Of a stretch of 64,000 nucleotides of DNA, positions 23,056 through 33,809 are shown in pieces. Location: NCBI GenBank assembly GCA_947561395.2, contig OX387195.1:23451126-23515125 (forward strand), written 5' to 3'. The first letter of the stretch is position 1, and each line of letters starts with the position of its first letter. Position numbers and translations under genes: made by a program. The notes beneath the pieces were generated by a model. That model was not told where the DNA came from. It made no database searches and saw nothing but the letters and a program-made list of their open reading frames with translations. Source of the stretch: Buxus sempervirens (Eukaryota; Streptophyta; Magnoliopsida; Buxales; Buxaceae).

Positions 23056-23780
23056 ATATGTTTGGGTGATTCACTAAGGGGGCGTTTGTTGGCATTATAG
23101 AATCTGGATTCTAAGGATGTAACACGGTAAGATGTATTAGAGATTAAAACACACAGATCACGTTAAATTAGACTCACTATTCAAAGATGACTATATTTTT
23201 TATATAAAAAACCAGTAAAATAAGGCTATGTTGATACTTCCAATTGCAAGCAACAATGGCTAGCAGCTCAAATGTAAGATGTGACATAATAGAAGTTATT
23301 TGATTAGAGCAGACAGATTCTGTTAGTTTAATTTTAGCCTGGGAAAAGGCCTTGAAATTGGGATCAAAAGTCTGGGACTGGTTTTGGCAAACCCCAAATC
23401 ACCCCTATAACGTTTTAGTCTATACGAACTCAACTCCTAGCATTGTCCTCGAATGTGATATAAAATATTTAAATATTAATGCTTTCTAAAACAAATTAAA
23501 TTGGTACAAGTTAGGGTTGGCCAATATATGAATTACCAAATCCTAAACAATTGGATGGTTAGGGGAAGCTGACAAGGACTCTTTGTGGGTGTTCCTCCAA
23601 GCGGAATCTGTTGGGCTTGGATGATCCTGCTTGGATCATCTGCTATTTCTGTCTATTTGGTGTTTGTTTCTTCCTGTTGTAGCTTTCGTTTCGCTTGTTA
23701 TTATAATTGTAACTCGCATTTCGATCCAGTAAAATTCTAGGTTGTTTAGAACTTGAGATCGGTACTGGGGCCAACACTAC

Positions 23781-23943
23781 CTGCAAACCGAAGGCAAGGC
23801 ATCGGAATTCAAACCCTCTTAATCCTCAAGCATATTGAACGCAAATGTATCCTTCCAAGTGCAGGAATTCGATTCGTGAAGATCGCTGTTACGGTAATAT
23901 CAAATTTTCCTCTTGGGGTCCAGCAAATATAATTCCATCTTTA
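23781..23943 (-). pseudogene. 2-ODD exon-1 3' fragment, copy 2 (split by chromovirus)
   Basis: This is nearly identical to 22861-22980 and related to the exon at 18982. Its upstream half is found at 27465-27752, on the other side of the Ty3 element. The two pieces join into one exon-1 copy when the element is removed. Confidence 0.8.
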
Positions 23944-24373
23944 GAAGAGGTGAATAAAAGGATAGGAGGGGTTAAGTAGAGGATCTTTTGGAATTTTAGG
24001 GTTTCGTTTTATTAATTTATTCTAGAGGAATTCCCCATTGGAAGTGGGAAGTTTTTTAATTTCTTAATTCTGTGTTTTCTGCTTCCTTGAAATATATCTG
24101 TTGATTATTGCGATCACGGAAAATAGCTTCCATGAAATAATGAATCACAATCACGGAAAACATCTTCTATGAATTATTCTTCTCCTAACTTCTCTCTTTC
24201 AAACTAACAAGCTAACAACTCAAGAATTATATTCTAAGCAAAAGTCTAATTCTATCCATTCCAACATTATCTGGATATCTTGATAGTCCCTCTACATCAC
24301 AACAGTATCCACATCTGACGCAGCATTATCCACATAACTTCCCCTGTATGCACATGTAGCCATGTACATAACA
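23944..24373 (-). repeat. 3' LTR of the chromovirus with internal inversion
   Basis: 24180-24373 matches 27225-27464 directly. 23944-24080 matches 27025-27167 only as reverse complement. One arm of the LTR has therefore been flipped, with breakpoints near an atatat(c/t)tg word. Confidence 0.75.
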
Positions 24374-24404
24374 TTCCCACGCCCATAAAACAACGACCTT
24401 GTCC

Positions 24405-26102
24405 TCAAGGTCGAAAATCCGGAAATCGTTTCTGAATATCAAACCAAGTCTCCCATGTTGCATCCTTAGGAAAAGAATTAGACCAATGAATCAACACTTG
24501 TGTTACTGCTTGATTATTGCGATTGATTATTCGTCGGTCTAAGACTGCCATCGGCTCAATTTGTATCTCGCCTTCTTGACCTACCGATGGTAATGAAACT
24601 TGAGGCACCACCTTGTCTCCGACCTTTTTTAACAATGAAACATGGAAAACGGAGTGCATGCGGGATCCTTTCGACAGTTCCAAACGGTAAGCAAACTTGC
24701 CCACTTTAGCCCGAACTTGAAATGGCCCATAAAATCGTAGAGCTAACTTCAAATTTTGGCACCACGCAATCGAGGATTGTCGATATGGTTGTAACCTTAA
24801 ATATACTAATTCACCCACAGAAAATTCCCGCTCAATCCGGCTTCGATCTGCCTGTTGCTTCATGCGATTTTGAGCTTGTTGCAAATTTTCACGAAGCAAC
24901 CGGATCATAGAATCTTGATCTTGTAACTCCCGTTCTACTACTACAACAGTAGAATCACCCACGGTATAAGGAGTATAAGCAGGCGGCGGGTAGCCGTAAA
25001 CTACTTCATATGGCGTCATTTTAATACTAGAATGGAAAGTGGTATCATACCACCATTCAGCCAAGGAAAGCCACTTTACCCACTGCTTTGGTCTATCTCC
25101 CGTTACACACCGCAAATGGTTTTCCAGGCATCTATTAACTACTTCGGTTTGCCCTTCAGTCTGCAGGTGATACGATGATCCCATCTTCAACTGTGTGCCC
25201 TGCAATCGAAATAAGTCCTTCCAAATGGCGCATGTGAATACTGGATCACGATCACTAACGATCGACAATGCCATGCCATGTAACTTAAATATGTTATCCA
25301 TAAATATCTGAGCCACGTCCCTTACTAAATATCGATGAGAAATAGGAATAAAATGGCCGTATTTACTGAGCCTATCAATAACCACAAAAATGGCCTCCCT
25401 TCCATGTGATTTAGGAAGTCCTTCAACGAAGTCCATAGAGATGTCGATCCACACCCTACTTGGTATGGGAAGAGGTTGAAGCAACCCAGGCGTTGTGACA
25501 TTTTCTGCTTTATTCCGTTGGCATATCTCCCATTTTGATATATATTTACGTACAAAATGCTGAAGTCCCTTCCAAAAACACGATCGTCGAACTCGTTGTA
25601 TGGTTCGATGCACCCCGGAGTGATCGCTCAATGGACTTGCATGCATTTCCGCCAATATGTCATCTTGAAGAGGGGAGGACAATCCTACCACCCATTTCCC
25701 TTTGTATTTCAACTCACCGACTGCCCAAGTATAATTAGGATATGATGATGGGTCTTCTTGTAATGCCATGATGATTTTTTGTAAGTCCCCATGGTTGGCC
25801 CATTTTATCTTCACACGTGAGACCCATGGGTTACTTGGCCTTGACACCGCCATATCTAATGAGTTCACTTCATACTGCCGAGAAAAGGCATCGGCAACCA
25901 CATTCTCTTTTCCTTGCCTATGTATGATTTCATAATCATACCCCAACAGCTTTGTTAACCATTTTTGTTGGGTTAATGATGATACCCGTTGCTCCAGAAA
26001 ATATTTTAGGCTATGATGATCAGTGCGGATTTGGAAATGTTGGCCAACCAAATATGTACGCCATTTGTTGACGGAATAAACCACTGCTAAAAGTTTCTTT
26101 TC
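24405..26102 (-). pseudogene. pol: Chromovirus RNase H end, integrase and chromodomain
   Basis: 560 codons remain open. The order is the RNase H C-terminus (FQIRTDHHSLKYFLEQ), the HHCC zinc finger of integrase (HASPLSDHSGVHRTIQR to CQRNKA), the catalytic core with D in DISMDFVEG, D in VSDRDPVF and E in GQTEVVNR, and a C-terminal chromodomain (VLIHWSNSFPKDATWETW) before the stop at 24405. A TAA at 26103-26105 separates it from the rest of RNase H in the same frame. Confidence 0.92.
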
Positions 26103-26998
26103 TTAAGTTGAGAGACCTCGGCTCCTGTCCGACAACGCCTTATTGATAAAGGCAATAGGGCGTCCTTCTTGAACCAAGACACCACCTAAGCCGGTGCCCG
26201 ATGCATCATACTCAACAATAAAAGATTTGGAGAAATCCGGAAGGGCAAAAACTGGGGTAGTGGCCATTGCTTGCTTCAACATCTCGAAAGCCTGGTCCAC
26301 TGCTTCGGTTCATATAAAATTGTTCTTTTTTAACATGGAGGTAAGAGGAGCACAAATCTTCCCATAATCTTTGACGAACCGCCGGTAGTAACCTATAAGC
26401 CCAAGAAATCCGCGCAACACTTTGATGGTCTTTGGCTTTGGCCATGTCAACGTGCACTCTATTTTTATTGGATCTACCGCCACCCCTTGATTGGAGATAA
26501 GGTGGCCTAAATACTCCAGTTCTTCACAACCGAACATGCACTTAGACCGCTTAACGTATAACTGATGCTTACGTAAAAGCTTCATTGTGCATTCCACATG
26601 TTGTAGATGGTCGTCCCAACTGTGGCTATACACTAAAATATCATAAAAAAAAAAATAAAAAAAAAACAAGAATAAATTTACAAAGATGTTCCCGGAATAC
26701 CACGTTGATTAAGCTCTGGAAGTTTGATGATGCATTAGTCAACCCAAAGGTCATGACTAGAAACTCATAATATCCATCGCAGGTTCGAAAAACCGTTTTA
26801 TGTATGTCAGTATGTTGAACCCGAATCTGGTGAAAACCCGACCGCAAATCAAGTTTTGAGAAAAACCGAGCTCCATGTAACTCATCCAATAACTTGTCGA
26901 TTACTGGAATAGGATATTTATCCTTGATAGTGATGGCATTCAATTCTCGGTAATCGACACACATGCGCCATAATCGAGTTATCTTTCTTTCGAACCAA
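26103..26998 (-). pseudogene. pol: Chromovirus reverse transcriptase, catalytic site lost
   Basis: Starting abruptly at the LTR end, this shows [28 protein letters not shown] and the thumb region (EYLGHLISNQGV, LRGFLGLIGYYRRFV). An RNase H start (FIVEYDASGTGLGGVL) follows. The FxDD catalytic motif should lie at about 26640-26670, but that place is occupied by two A/T homopolymer runs on the plus strand (26644-26666). These encode phenylalanines and shift the frame. Further stops are at 26310 and 26103. The gene is dead. Confidence 0.88.
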
Positions 26999-27006
26999 TA
27001 AAACTA

Positions 27007-27464
27007 GTGATGCATCAGATATATTTCAAGGAAGAAGAAACACACAGAATTAAGAAATTAAATAACTTCCCACCTCCAGAGGGAATTCCTCTTGAAAAAA
27101 TTAATAAAACGAAACCCTAAATTCCAAAATATCCTCTACTTAACCCCTCCTATCCTTTTATTCACGTCTTCTAACTACCCTCCCCAGTCCCCACAATTCA
27201 CAGAAAACAGCTTCCGTGAATTATTCTTCTCCTAACTTCTTTCCTTCAAACAAGGAAGCTAACAAGCTAACAACTCAAGATTTACATTCTAACTAAAAGT
27301 CTAATTCTATCTACTCCAACATTATCCAACATTATCTGGATATCTTGATAATCCCTCCACATCAGAGCATTCGATCCTAATGATTTTGGCGCAGCAGTAT
27401 CCACATCTGAGGCAACAATATCCACGTAACTTCCCCTGTATGCACATGTAGCCACTACGTAACA
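27007..27464 (-). repeat. 5' LTR of the chromovirus
   Basis: The LTR is about 458 bp, TGTTACGTAG at 27464 to TGATGCATCA near 27007 on the minus strand. No PBS follows; RT sequence starts within a few bases. Confidence 0.7.
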
Positions 27465-27752
27465 CATCATTCACCATCTGAAAGAATCCCCAGGTCTCCC
27501 ATGCTCTTTGGATTTCATCAACGATCTCCATCCGTCCATTCCCATTAACATCTTCAAGATCTATCACAGGAATCTGATGCAGGCTGCCACTAATATCTGA
27601 TGACTTGGGGGGGTTTTCTGGAGCATTTATGAAGAAACTGGGGATCTTGACCGCTCCGGAAACTACGAGTCCTTTGACCGGTCTCTGTTTCATCGAACTC
27701 CACTTCTTTCGCTGTCATAGGCTAGCATGGATTTTCCGGCAAAGACTTCCAT
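27465..27752 (-). pseudogene. 2-ODD exon-1 5' fragment, copy 2
   Basis: This begins at an ATG equivalent to the start of the intact exon (27752) and reads VKGLVVSGAVKIPSFFINAPE and IVDEIQRAWETWGFFQMV after a frame change. A small deletion near 27700 shifts the frame relative to the intact copy. It stops at the chromovirus LTR in the middle of the WGFFQ...NHG region. The other half is 23781-23943. Confidence 0.85.
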
Positions 27753-28655
27753 ATGAAGCTCAATACTGCAATGCCTCTGCTTGGGTTATTGGAGATGGAG
27801 AATTAGATTTGGCTTATTTTTAAGACCATTAAAAATTGCTTTGCATATTCAAATATTTCTCTGAATACTGAATAGATTATTGAGATTTTTTTAAGGATAC
27901 AGCTCTTAAGATGAAATTGAAATTCGAGTACTAAAATTGAAATTGAGTGGTTACTCAAAATGACAACATACTCTCTTCGGAGCTAGGGCTGCACGCGGAG
28001 CTCATTACAAGACACTAATTTGTAAATGTTTTTATGTGACTCATTGATAAAAACACTCCACATTAAAAGTGAGAGTCCATGTTAAAAGTAAAAGCTTTGG
28101 CATTAAATGTTAAGCCCAAATCGTGCCTCCTTGCTTTATATATTAATATAGATATTCACTAGTCCAATATATGTGCAATATTGTACGTATAAGAGAATAG
28201 ATAAATAAGAATGGGAACAATTTTGCAATGGATTATTAAGTTTTTAAGAAATTGAGACAATTTTGACTATGGTACCCTTTTATTAATAAATCTCATAATG
28301 ATATGTAAGGGCTTTTTCTTCTTCTTTTTTTCTGCAACAAAAATAACATCAATTTCTCCACACACACACACAAAAAAAAAAAATACAATCGTGTGCATCC
28401 AAAGAAGAGTTTATCAAGTACAAGAGAACCTATCTAAAGCAAAATTGGCAAAAAAAATCAACAAGCTGTGGTTACCCTCCCTAAAAACATGAGATAGCCA
28501 AAAAAAATACAACCGTGTGCGTCTAGAGAAGAGTTTATCCAAGTACAAAAGAACCTATCTAAAGTAAAATTGGCAAGAAAATCAGTAAACTGTGGTTACC
28601 TTTCCTAAAAAACGTGAGGTATCCAAAAACATACAAACAGAGAAAGAAGGGCTAA
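27753..28655. other. Intergenic DNA with a 120-bp tandem duplication
   Basis: No gene. Two neighbouring copies of an approximately 122-bp unit (about 28379-28500 and 28501-28625) share acaatcgtgtgc-like starts and ctgtggttacc ends. The flank ends in the 17-bp direct repeat agagaaagaagggctaa (28639-28655), which also occurs at 43665-43681. Confidence 0.65.
28639..28655 (+). repeat. Left target-site duplication of the old LINE (17 bp)
   Basis: agagaaagaagggctaa is repeated perfectly at 43665-43681. It brackets the whole nested stack. Confidence 0.85.
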
Positions 28656-28908
28656 TGATACAAACCTGTGGTTAGCTGCTTTAGAGGCTATCCACCTTAC
28701 CTCTGCTCTGGGACTTTCACATATCATCCTTGAAGGCGACTCCATGCTAATTATTCAATTTCTGAAGAAGGCTCATAGGGTTCTTTTGCCATCTGTTGAC
28801 TGTCTGTGATACATTTTTTCTATCTTAGCCACGATTCGACAGTATTGGCCACTCTTTCAACATGTTAAAGTCAGTCATGCTTATCGTGAAGGCAACCGTG
28901 CTGCCGAT
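28656..28908 (+). pseudogene. Old LINE relic, RNase H part 1
   Basis: This plus-strand RNase H (RVT_3) fragment reads LEAIHLTSALGLSHIILEGDS, then LIIQFLKKAHRVLLPSVD, and ends HAYREGNRAAD. It is cut by the younger LINE in the AAD codons and continues at 43502. Only the last part of an L1-type ORF2 is present, as expected for 5' truncation during target-primed reverse transcription. Confidence 0.85.
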
Positions 28909-29210
28909 AAAGGCACACACAAGTGTTACAACAGAACAAAGAAAGCAGAAAAATCAATTGAACCGACGATTAACTAAGTAGTGTGCATGTAGGAAGAGTC
29001 GTCGAGGAAACACGAGGTGAGTTGCGAGAGGTAAGGTCAGTTACCCCTTCCTTTTCCCCAAACCCCACCATGGATTGTCAGTAATTGCTTCTGGTCCCCC
29101 CACCCCTTATCTGGTCGCTAGGGTCCCCATCTGACTTTTATCTGATCCCTCCTGTGTGGAGTCCTTGGTCTTGGCGGTTTCCCCTTTTCCCTGCTGTTGC
29201 CCTCCCTCGG

Positions 29211-30026
29211 TTATCCAATGGACGATCTCAACCAAAAGTTCAAGAATCTCCTTATTCCCCCCGACCTGAAACAACCTTCAAAGTCTCGGCCGATGATAAG
29301 CGAAGAATAGCTAACAAATGGCAGAACCTGGTTGTTTGCGAGACTTTCGAAGAGGACGTCCAAATCAACTCTTTCCGCAATTCTCTCAACAGGCTCTGAA
29401 ACAACGTGAAGCTGACGTCCATCCTCAAAGTTGCTCCTCGGAGATTCCTTGTAGCTTTCTATAAAGGAGATGACAAATAAAAAATTCTTAAAACACAGCC
29501 GTGGGTCATTGGAACCTCCCTCCTTTTGATGAAAAGCATTGAAGACGAAGACAGAGCTGCAACCCTTGTTTTCTCCCACATCACAATTTGGGTACATATC
29601 CGGAACATTCCCCATAAATTTCAAGATGATAAGATCATTCTAGATATCCTAAACATGTTCGGAGAAGGCCTCGAGGTGGATTTCAAGAAAGAGGAACTTT
29701 CCGAGGAGCCGATCATGGCCAAGGTTAAGCTTCCTCTTAATCTCCCCATTCCTTCGGACATCTGGCTTGAGGTAAGTGAAGATAAAAAGGTTTGGCTTGA
29801 TTTCTGTTTCGAAAACCTCCCCCGCATATGTCTTTCTTGTGGTTTATTAGGTCATTCTATCTTTGATTGCCCTAACCCCTTTTTGTGCAAGTCTACTTCT
29901 AGTGAAGATACTGATAGCAGGAAATATTCCGGCCAACTATCCGTTCCGATGACCCGTAGGAGAAACCCCTTGACTAGTGATGGTCAGAGGAAGATGACGC
30001 AGAGACCTAGTCCAACCTCAAGCCTT
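29211..30026 (+). pseudogene. LINE ORF1, 5' part (DUF4283 and zinc knuckle)
   Basis: This is the RNA-binding protein of a plant L1. It shows DDKRRIANKWQNLVV, PWVIGTSLLLM, WVHIRNIPHKF and a CCHC knuckle (CLSCGLLGHSIFDC). In-frame stops occur at 29397-29399 and 29478-29480. The start codon is unclear. It is interrupted at about 30027 by the DNA transposon and resumes at 33156. Confidence 0.82.
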
Positions 30027-30035
30027 CATCCGAGC
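30027..30035 (+). repeat. Left target-site duplication of the long-TIR transposon
   Basis: catccgagc here versus catccgagt at 33147-33155 (8 of 9 match). The length fits Mutator-like elements (typically 9 bp). Confidence 0.6.
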
Positions 30036-30674
30036 AGATGGGATCCTGTAGAGGCTTTATCTACAGTCCGGAATAGAGCCTCTACAGGATACGAACGCGT
30101 GTCCTCTTTTTTCAAGCCAACTAACGGACTCCAAAACCGAAGTCGACGTTAACGTCGACGTTGCAAGGCCATTCGAGGGATTCAAAATTTGAATCTCGCG
30201 TTTCGAGGCGTCAGAACAGCAGTTGCAGACTGTCGTTGTTACCTCCTCCAAAGCTTCCTCTCCCTTCATTTCCTTCTTCCTCTTCGTTTTTCCTGCGCAC
30301 AGCATCCAAACCACCATTTTTCTTCTATTTCCTCCGCACAACCTACACCCCCATTTTTCTTTCTATTTCTAGTTGAGCTTTCATGTATTGTACTGGAGAG
30401 TGGTATGCAATGGGGCGCAGTAAGATGATGAGGATCCAGGAAGAGGAGTCGTGGAACCAAAGAAAACAAGCCCTAATTCAAGAACTTACTTCGGAGCTCG
30501 TCAATGGAGGTCTAGAATATCAAATACAGGCTTCTAGGGATACAAGTGCATCACGGAACCAAAGAGAATGCTCAAGAACTTGCTTTGGTTTTTGGGGCAT
30601 GGAACTTTTCCAAGGCTTACCTCTCTAAGAATCTGCAGAAAGAGAGAGACATGGCCATGATGGTTGTGGGCAAA
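30036..30674 (+). repeat. Left terminal inverted repeat
   Basis: Reverse complement of 32502-33146 with scattered differences. The ORFs it contains appear on both sides in opposite orientation and are probably not genes. Confidence 0.88.
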
Positions 30675-32501
30675 AAGAAGGTGGGCAAACAGAAAGAGGA
30701 ACTTCATTTTTCCTGCGCACAACCCATTTCTCTCTTTCCTCCATTTTTCTGCGCACAATCCACACCCCTATTGTTGTAAAGATCTTTCAATGGTAACTTT
30801 TTTATACTGAGCAGATGTAAAGGTCAGGTTGGAATGCAAAGACAGTGCTGGTATGAACCTGTTATACAGCGTTGAGGGGAGACAGATTCAATAGGAACAT
30901 TCTAGATCGGACTTGCAGATGACCATGAAGACCAAATCTGTGAGGTTGTGCTTGTTAGTAGTCCCCAAGGTGACTGCGCATCAGTTGATTCAAGTTGTGA
31001 CCGTGCTTGTATGATCCTTAACAATTACAATGGCATCATCTCCAACATCCGTTTTGCCAACAACTTGAGCTTGTTCAAGAACCAGCTCTTTGTTGATCTA
31101 TTGGAACTATTATTAAGTGGGATTGTTTTAATTCTTTATTTATGTGGTCAATTCTTCTGTAATTCATTTTTGATGTGGGAACAACAAAGTGGGTTTTCTT
31201 TCTTCTTCTATTCAATAGACGAAAGCGCCGACTGAGATTTTTTTGTTTTAAAACCACAAGATTGAGTAAAGTTGGCTTTATGTAATATGGGGTATCCCTT
31301 TGTTGATATATTGGACCTATTATTAAGTGGAATTTCTTTTTTAACTCTTTATTTATCTGGTCAATTCTTTCTGTAATTCATTTTTGATGTGGGAACAACA
31401 AAGTGGGCTTTCTTTCTTCTATACAATAGACGAAAGCACCACCTCCAACTGGGTTGAGAGCTTCGGCGAGACGGATGTCTTACTCGAAGACTCTGAGACA
31501 GGGAACAAACGAGTCCCTTATGAAATGAAGGGACCTGGAATCCAAATTAGCTCATGGGATTCCACCTCAACTCAACCCAGGAGAACATGAGAGCCTAGTA
31601 CGGGAGAATTTGAGTGACCATTTCAATGTGCACCATTACTGGAACAACCTCTACAACGAGTTCTTCGAACCCGGTATACCCAGAGGAGAAAGCACACATA
31701 CAAGAACCAGGCTTTTCCAAAGAATAACTGCAGCTTTCCCACTCCCTTCGATTAGTATCTACAAAAAAGTCTCCTTCACTTCCCTACTAAATCTCTAGCA
31801 CATAAATACTAAATCTCTAGCACATAAGGGATCGAAGAGATTATGGCGGATTATGTTCACCAAGAAATGTCCCGATATATTATTTGGGTCTATTTGAGAT
31901 TGTTTCTTTTACTCATTCTAGGTTTAATGATCGATAACACGAACAAAATGAAAGACAAAAATTAAAAAGGGAAAACATATAAGAAATTACAAGATTTTTA
32001 TTGTAATTTTTCTTGCTTTTTAAACAATGATCCAAACAAACAATCTCTCTTCTAACATAGTCCTTGATTCATCTCTTCTCTTCTCAGCCCAGCATTTTTT
32101 CAAGCAGGCATAGTGTTCTTGCAGGCGACGTCCACACGATGTCCTTCATCGCAAGTCTGAGCTTCTTACTGCAGAACTAGTTATACTACAATGTATCACC
32201 ACCATCCTTTTTCACTTCCACCACCATGAAATTCAGCATTATAGCGAAAATCTCAACGACTGGCAGAAATCAATGGAGGAGATAAGTTGTTGGAACTAAG
32301 CTCGAGCATTGTCTTCTTGCAAACGTCTTCTAACGACCTTAAAGAAAAGCTTGCCGCTTCAAACGTGCTCCATGGTAAAGTAAATCTTGGACTAGCTATC
32401 CATGACTTCGTGGAGCTCTACCATGTTGGGATGCTTCACCATCTTCATCAATCAATTTCTCGCTTCACTTGCTCCATCATTCCTACATCAATCACCTTCT
32501 A
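30675..32501. other. Interior of the DNA transposon, possible captured sequence
   Basis: A direct repeat of about 140 bp (31088-31232 and 31302-31443) carries the word gatgtgggaacaacaaagtg. After it, an open stretch runs over 31384-31798 in two frames: it reads ESFGETDVLLEDSETGNKR, then GEHESLVRENLSDHFNVHHYW and NEFFEPGIPRGES. It looks protein-like but I do not recognise the family. It may be a captured host fragment (Pack-MULE-like) or chance. 30780-31080 and 31800-32500 show nothing clear. Confidence 0.45.
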
Positions 32502-33146
32502 TTTGCCCACAACCATCATGGCCACGTCTTTCTCTTTTTGCAGATTCTTAGAGAGGTAAGCCTTGGAAAAGTTCCATGCCCCAAAAACCAAAGCAAGTTC
32601 TTGAACATTCTCTTTGCTTCCGTGATGAACTTGTATCCCTAGAAGCCTATATTTGATATTCTAGACCTCCATTGACGAGCTCCGAAGTAAGTTCTTGAAT
32701 TAGGGCTTGTTTTCTTTGGTTCCATGACTCCTCTTCCTAGCTCCTCATCATCTTACTGCGCCCCATTGCATACCACTCTCCAGTACAATACATGAAAGCT
32801 CAACTAGAAATAGAAAGAAAAATGGGGGTGTAGATTGTGCGGAGGAAATAGAAGAAAAATGATGATTTGGATGCTGTGCGCAGGAAAAACGAAGAGGAAG
32901 AAGGAAATGAATAGAGAGGAAGCTTTGGAGGAGGTAACAACGACAGCCTGCAACTGCTGCTCTGACGCCTCGAAACGCGAGATTCAAATTTTGAATCCCT
33001 CGAACGGCCTTGCAACGCCGACGTTAACGTCGACTTCGGTTTTGGAGTCCGTTAGTTGGCTTGAAAAAAGAGGACACGCGTTCGTATCCTGTAGAGGCTC
33101 TATTCCGGACTGTAGATAGAGCCTCTACAGGATCCCATCCGCCATC
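32502..33146 (-). repeat. Right terminal inverted repeat
   Basis: Inverted partner of 30036-30674. Its outer end has seven extra bases compared with the left tip. Confidence 0.88.
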
Positions 33147-33155
33147 CATCCGAGT

Positions 33156-33674
33156 CAGCCCCTGGGTCAATCTCCGTGTCTTCGCAGCGGTGACTCGCAC
33201 AGTACCTCGGGGCTTGTGCAGAGTGGACCGTTCGATGCAACGGTGGGTAATCTGACCATCACGGAGCTCGAGGCGACAGGCCGTTCTGACATGCAGATCT
33301 CGATCGAGGAGACCCATATATTGGAGGCCCAAAGAAACAAGGCAGGATCCATGGCGAGCAATAACGGTAACATTATCATTATGGAGTGTGGGCCTGCTAG
33401 TTCCGGTCCAAAACCCCTTGTGCGAAATCTGCTTGTATCTAAGTTTTTCACTTTTGAAGCCCAGCAGCTATCTCCCGATCCTAGGCTCACTCTTAAGGCA
33501 ACTCCCCACCTGACTATCAATGAAATCCAGCCCACCCAGCGGCAAGTGTCAAACCCAAAGCCTGCTAGCACCAAAGCCCTTGCTAGAAACCGCCAGGCTC
33601 CAATCCACAACAGGAACCCAAATTTAAATAGTCAGATGGTAACCCATAGAGACCAGAAAGGGATGGGGGATTAG
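33156..33674 (+). pseudogene. LINE ORF1, 3' part
   Basis: Continues ORF1 after the transposon. An open stretch at 33216-33674 encodes a low-complexity C-terminus ending RDQKGMGD. It has no recognised domain, as usual for the variable C-terminal part of plant L1 ORF1. ORF2 starts 135 bp later at 33810. Confidence 0.65.
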
Positions 33675-33809
33675 AATCCTACAAAAAAAAAGAAAGTCCG
33701 AAGGTGTCTTCTTCTCTGATTTCTGTAGTGTTATTAATCCCCCCTATCCCCTGTACCTCCCCTCCCCTCCTGATCCTGAGGCCGGGCCTTCCCGGTGTGA
33801 TCCCTTGGG

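Larger units (their letters stand above)
23944..27464 (-). mobile_element. Degenerate Ty3 chromovirus inserted in a 2-ODD pseudoexon
   Basis: A minus-strand element. The right (5') LTR is about 27007-27464 and the left (3') LTR is about 23944-24373; both start TGTTA(T/C)GTA on the minus strand. The 5' LTR runs straight into the RT domain, so the PBS, gag and protease are deleted. The pol order RT, RNase H, integrase, chromodomain identifies a chromovirus. The short LTRs suggest the Reina-like group, a guess. About 135 bp of the left LTR (23944-24080) is inverted relative to the right LTR. Confidence 0.85.
30036..33146. mobile_element. Long-TIR DNA transposon (Mutator- or foldback-like), non-autonomous
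   Basis: This 3.1-kb element lies in LINE ORF1. The terminal inverted repeats are about 640 bp each (30036-30674 and 32502-33146) and highly similar. Each tip is itself palindromic: cctgtagaggct pairs with agcctctacagg across about 20 bp (30045-30088), so the ends can form hairpins. No transposase is visible. The interior holds a 140-bp direct repeat and an unrecognised ORF. Mutator-like is inferred from the TIR length and the 9-bp duplication; a foldback element is the alternative. Confidence 0.8.

Noticed and set aside
30161..30779. Several small ORFs near the DNA transposon end
   Set aside because: The same ORFs recur inverted at 32748-33119, so they are parts of terminal inverted repeats.
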